A stretch of DNA of 64,000 bases from Bacteroidota bacterium (GTDB lineage: Bacteria; Bacteroidota; Bacteroidia; Bacteroidales; JAGNHN01), in NCBI GenBank assembly GCA_022710185.1, contig JAKLHK010000009.1:1-64000 (forward strand), read 5' to 3'. The stretch's first letter is position 1, and every line of letters begins with the position of its first letter. This document shows positions 62,568 through 64,000 of the stretch, piece by piece. Below the pieces are notes generated by a model. It made no database searches. It saw only the letters and a list, made by a program, of their open reading frames with translations, and was not told the DNA's origin. The translations under genes and the position numbers were made by a program.

Positions 62568-64000
62568 TCAGAGTTCCTTGCGAAGGCGGGCTACAGGAAT
62601 GCCGAGCTGCTCCCGGTATTTGGCCACCGTGCGCCGGGCTATGGGGTAGCCCTTGTCTTTAAGGAGCGCCATGAGCTGCTCGTCGGTAAGGGGCTTGTAC
62701 TTGTCCTCCGCCTCCACCACATCGGTGAGGATCTTCTTGATCTCGCGCGTCGAAACCTCTTCCCCGTCATCCTTTTGCATGGACTCCGAGAAAAAGCTCT
62801 TCAGAAGGAAAGTACCGAAGGGTGTCTGCACATATTTGCTGTTGGCCACGCGGGAGATGGTAGAGATATCCAGGCGAACGATGGTGGCAATGTCCTTGAG
62901 GATCATGGGCCGCAGCTTGGTCTCGTCCCCGGTGAGGAAGTATTCCTGCTGATAGTCCATGATGGCCTTCATGGTCATAAAAAGGGTATCCTGGCGCTGG
63001 CGTATGGCATCGATGAACCAACGGGCGGAGTCGATCTTCTGCTTGATGAACATCACCGTCTCCTTCTGACGCTCCTTGCTCTGGCCCTTGCTGACGGCAT
63101 AGGTCTCCAGCATGCGCTGGTACTCCTGGTTGACGCGCAGGTCGGGGATGTTGCGCGAGTTCACCGTAAGCTCCAGCTCCCCATCGCTGTTCATTACGAT
63201 GAAATCGGGGATGATGGGGAAATTGGTCCGCTGCGACTCCCCCAGGGAGTTCCCGGGTTTAGGGTTGAGGTGGGTGATCTCGGTGATGGCCGCCTTGAGG
63301 TCCTCCTCGTTGGCCCCCGTCTTCTTGAGGATGCGACTGTAATGTTTCTTGGCAAATTCGTTGAAATGCCGCTCCATGATGTGGATCGCGAAACGGACCG
63401 CAGGATCGTCACCCTCCTTGCGCCTGAGCTGTATGAGCAGGCACTCCTGCAGACTGCGCGCGCCTACCCCGGCCGGGTCAAACTGCTGCACCACCGCCAG
63501 CATCTCTTCCACCTCGGCCCGGGTGGCCTCCACATTCTGGGTAAAGGCCAGGTCATCGATCATCGCGTTCACTTCCCTGCGAAGATAGCCGCTGTCGTCG
63601 AGGTTGCCGATGATATGAAGCCCGATGGTGGTCTGCTTGGTACTGAGCCTCCGCAATCCGAGCTGGGAAATGAGCAGGTCCTGAAAACTGAGGCCACTTA
63701 CGAAAGGTACTTCACGGTAGTCATCATCAGGGCTGTCGTTCGACAGCCGCGTACGGTATTCCGGGATGTCGTCCTCGTCGGACATATAATCACTCAGGTC
63801 GAACTCGTCATCGGAACTGTCGTACTCCTGGGTATCCTCATCCCGCTCCTCCCCCGACTCGGCCTTGTCTCCCATCAGGTCGTCGGAACCCTCGTCCATG
63901 CCCTCATCTTCTCCGTCGCGGGCCTCCAGCAGGGCCGGGTTGTCCTCAATCTCCTGCTTGATGCGCTGCTCCAGGGCAATAGTGGGTACCTGCAGCAATT
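62568..64000 (-). CDS. rpoN: RNA polymerase sigma-54 factor, N-terminus beyond the window
   Basis: 477 codons without the true start, which is upstream of the window edge. The first visible residues LLQVPTIALEQRIKQEIEDN are the Gln/Leu-rich activator-contact region. A long acidic insert follows (about 30-85). The core-binding region, HTH (about 380-400) and RpoN box ARRTVAKYRE near the C-terminus are complete. It directs RNA polymerase to -24/-12 promoters with enhancer-binding ATPases. Confidence 0.93.
   Translation of the reverse strand, partial: LLQVPTIALEQRIKQEIEDNPALLEARDGEDEGMDEGSDDLMGDKAESGEERDEDTQEYDSSDDEFDLSDYMSDEDDIPEYRTRLSNDSPDDDYREVPFVSGLSFQDLLISQLGLRRLSTKQTTIGLHIIGNLDDSGYLRREVNAMIDDLAFTQNVEATRAEVEEMLAVVQQFDPAGVGARSLQECLLIQLRRKEGDDPAVRFAIHIMERHFNEFAKKHYSRILKKTGANEEDLKAAITEITHLNPKPGNSLGESQRTNFPIIPDFIVMNSDGELELTVNSRNIPDLRVNQEYQRMLETYAVSKGQSKERQKETVMFIKQKIDSARWFIDAIRQRQDTLFMTMKAIMDYQQEYFLTGDETKLRPMILKDIATIVRLDISTISRVANSKYVQTPFGTFLLKSFFSESMQKDDGEEVSTREIKKILTDVVEAEDKYKPLTDEQLMALLKDKGYPIARRTVAKYREQLGIPVARLRKEL

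Overview
The window looks like a chromosomal segment of an uncultured-type, moderately GC-rich member of the Bacteroidota, probably near Bacteroidales. Supporting signs are type IX secretion (T9SS) sorting domains, a SusC/SusD/SusE locus, Bacteroidota promoters of the form TTTG-N17..21-TAnnTTTG, an ExbB/ExbD/ExbD operon, B12-dependent ribonucleotide reductase, and few Shine-Dalgarno sites. No phage, integrase, insertion sequence, CRISPR array or rRNA was recognised. Most long ORFs antisense to these genes are high-GC shadows.

Layout. 1-504: secreted protein cut by the window edge. 678-12160: acyl-CoA catabolism, with a metallo-beta-lactamase-fold hydrolase, the two methylcrotonyl-CoA carboxylase-type subunits around an enoyl-CoA hydratase, an acyl-CoA dehydrogenase, a decayed DUF559 gene, a nitronate monooxygenase-like flavoprotein, and a second acyl-CoA dehydrogenase with EtfB and EtfA. 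The last three genes sit between near-identical inverted repeats. 12284-23565: UbiX, secreted proteins, a PhoB/PhoR-like pair, a YwqK-repeat protein, polyprenyl synthase, a radical SAM enzyme, an S74 tail-fibre-like protein, a broken surface-protein gene and a 25-residue-repeat protein. 23701-37789: NrdJ, small genes, a large TolB/barrel protein, a metallohydrolase, a heptosyltransferase-like enzyme, an antiporter, TatD, asparaginase, a T9SS protein and a thioredoxin-like protein.

37804-47691: PanC, PanD, a flippase-like membrane protein, heptose adenylyltransferase, RadA, tRNA-Ser, the ExbB-ExbD operon, a CPBP protease, DusB, a HAD phosphatase and a CAU tRNA. 47887-58182: a maltodextrin/starch locus with an MFS transporter and secreted GH13 amylase on the minus strand, divergent from SusC-SusD-SusE on the plus strand. 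The amylase and Sus proteins would cut and bind glucan at the surface, SusC would import oligosaccharides with energy from a TonB/ExbBD system, and the MFS protein would move sugar across the inner membrane. 58329-64000: a four-helix-bundle protein, a T9SS protein, an AlbA_2 regulator, two tandem barrel paralogues, a PAP2-like membrane protein and the start-truncated sigma-54 gene.

The most unusual feature is a set of intergenic tandem arrays whose unit sequence differs between loci but whose period is almost always seven bases. Two pairs of such arrays are inverted around gene cassettes: the acyl-CoA dehydrogenase/EtfBA operon and the four-helix-bundle gene. Other items of interest are a decayed DUF559 gene inside its own inverted repeats, an in-frame stop in a paralogue of the cohesin-like surface protein, and 71-bp direct repeats abutting a tRNA.
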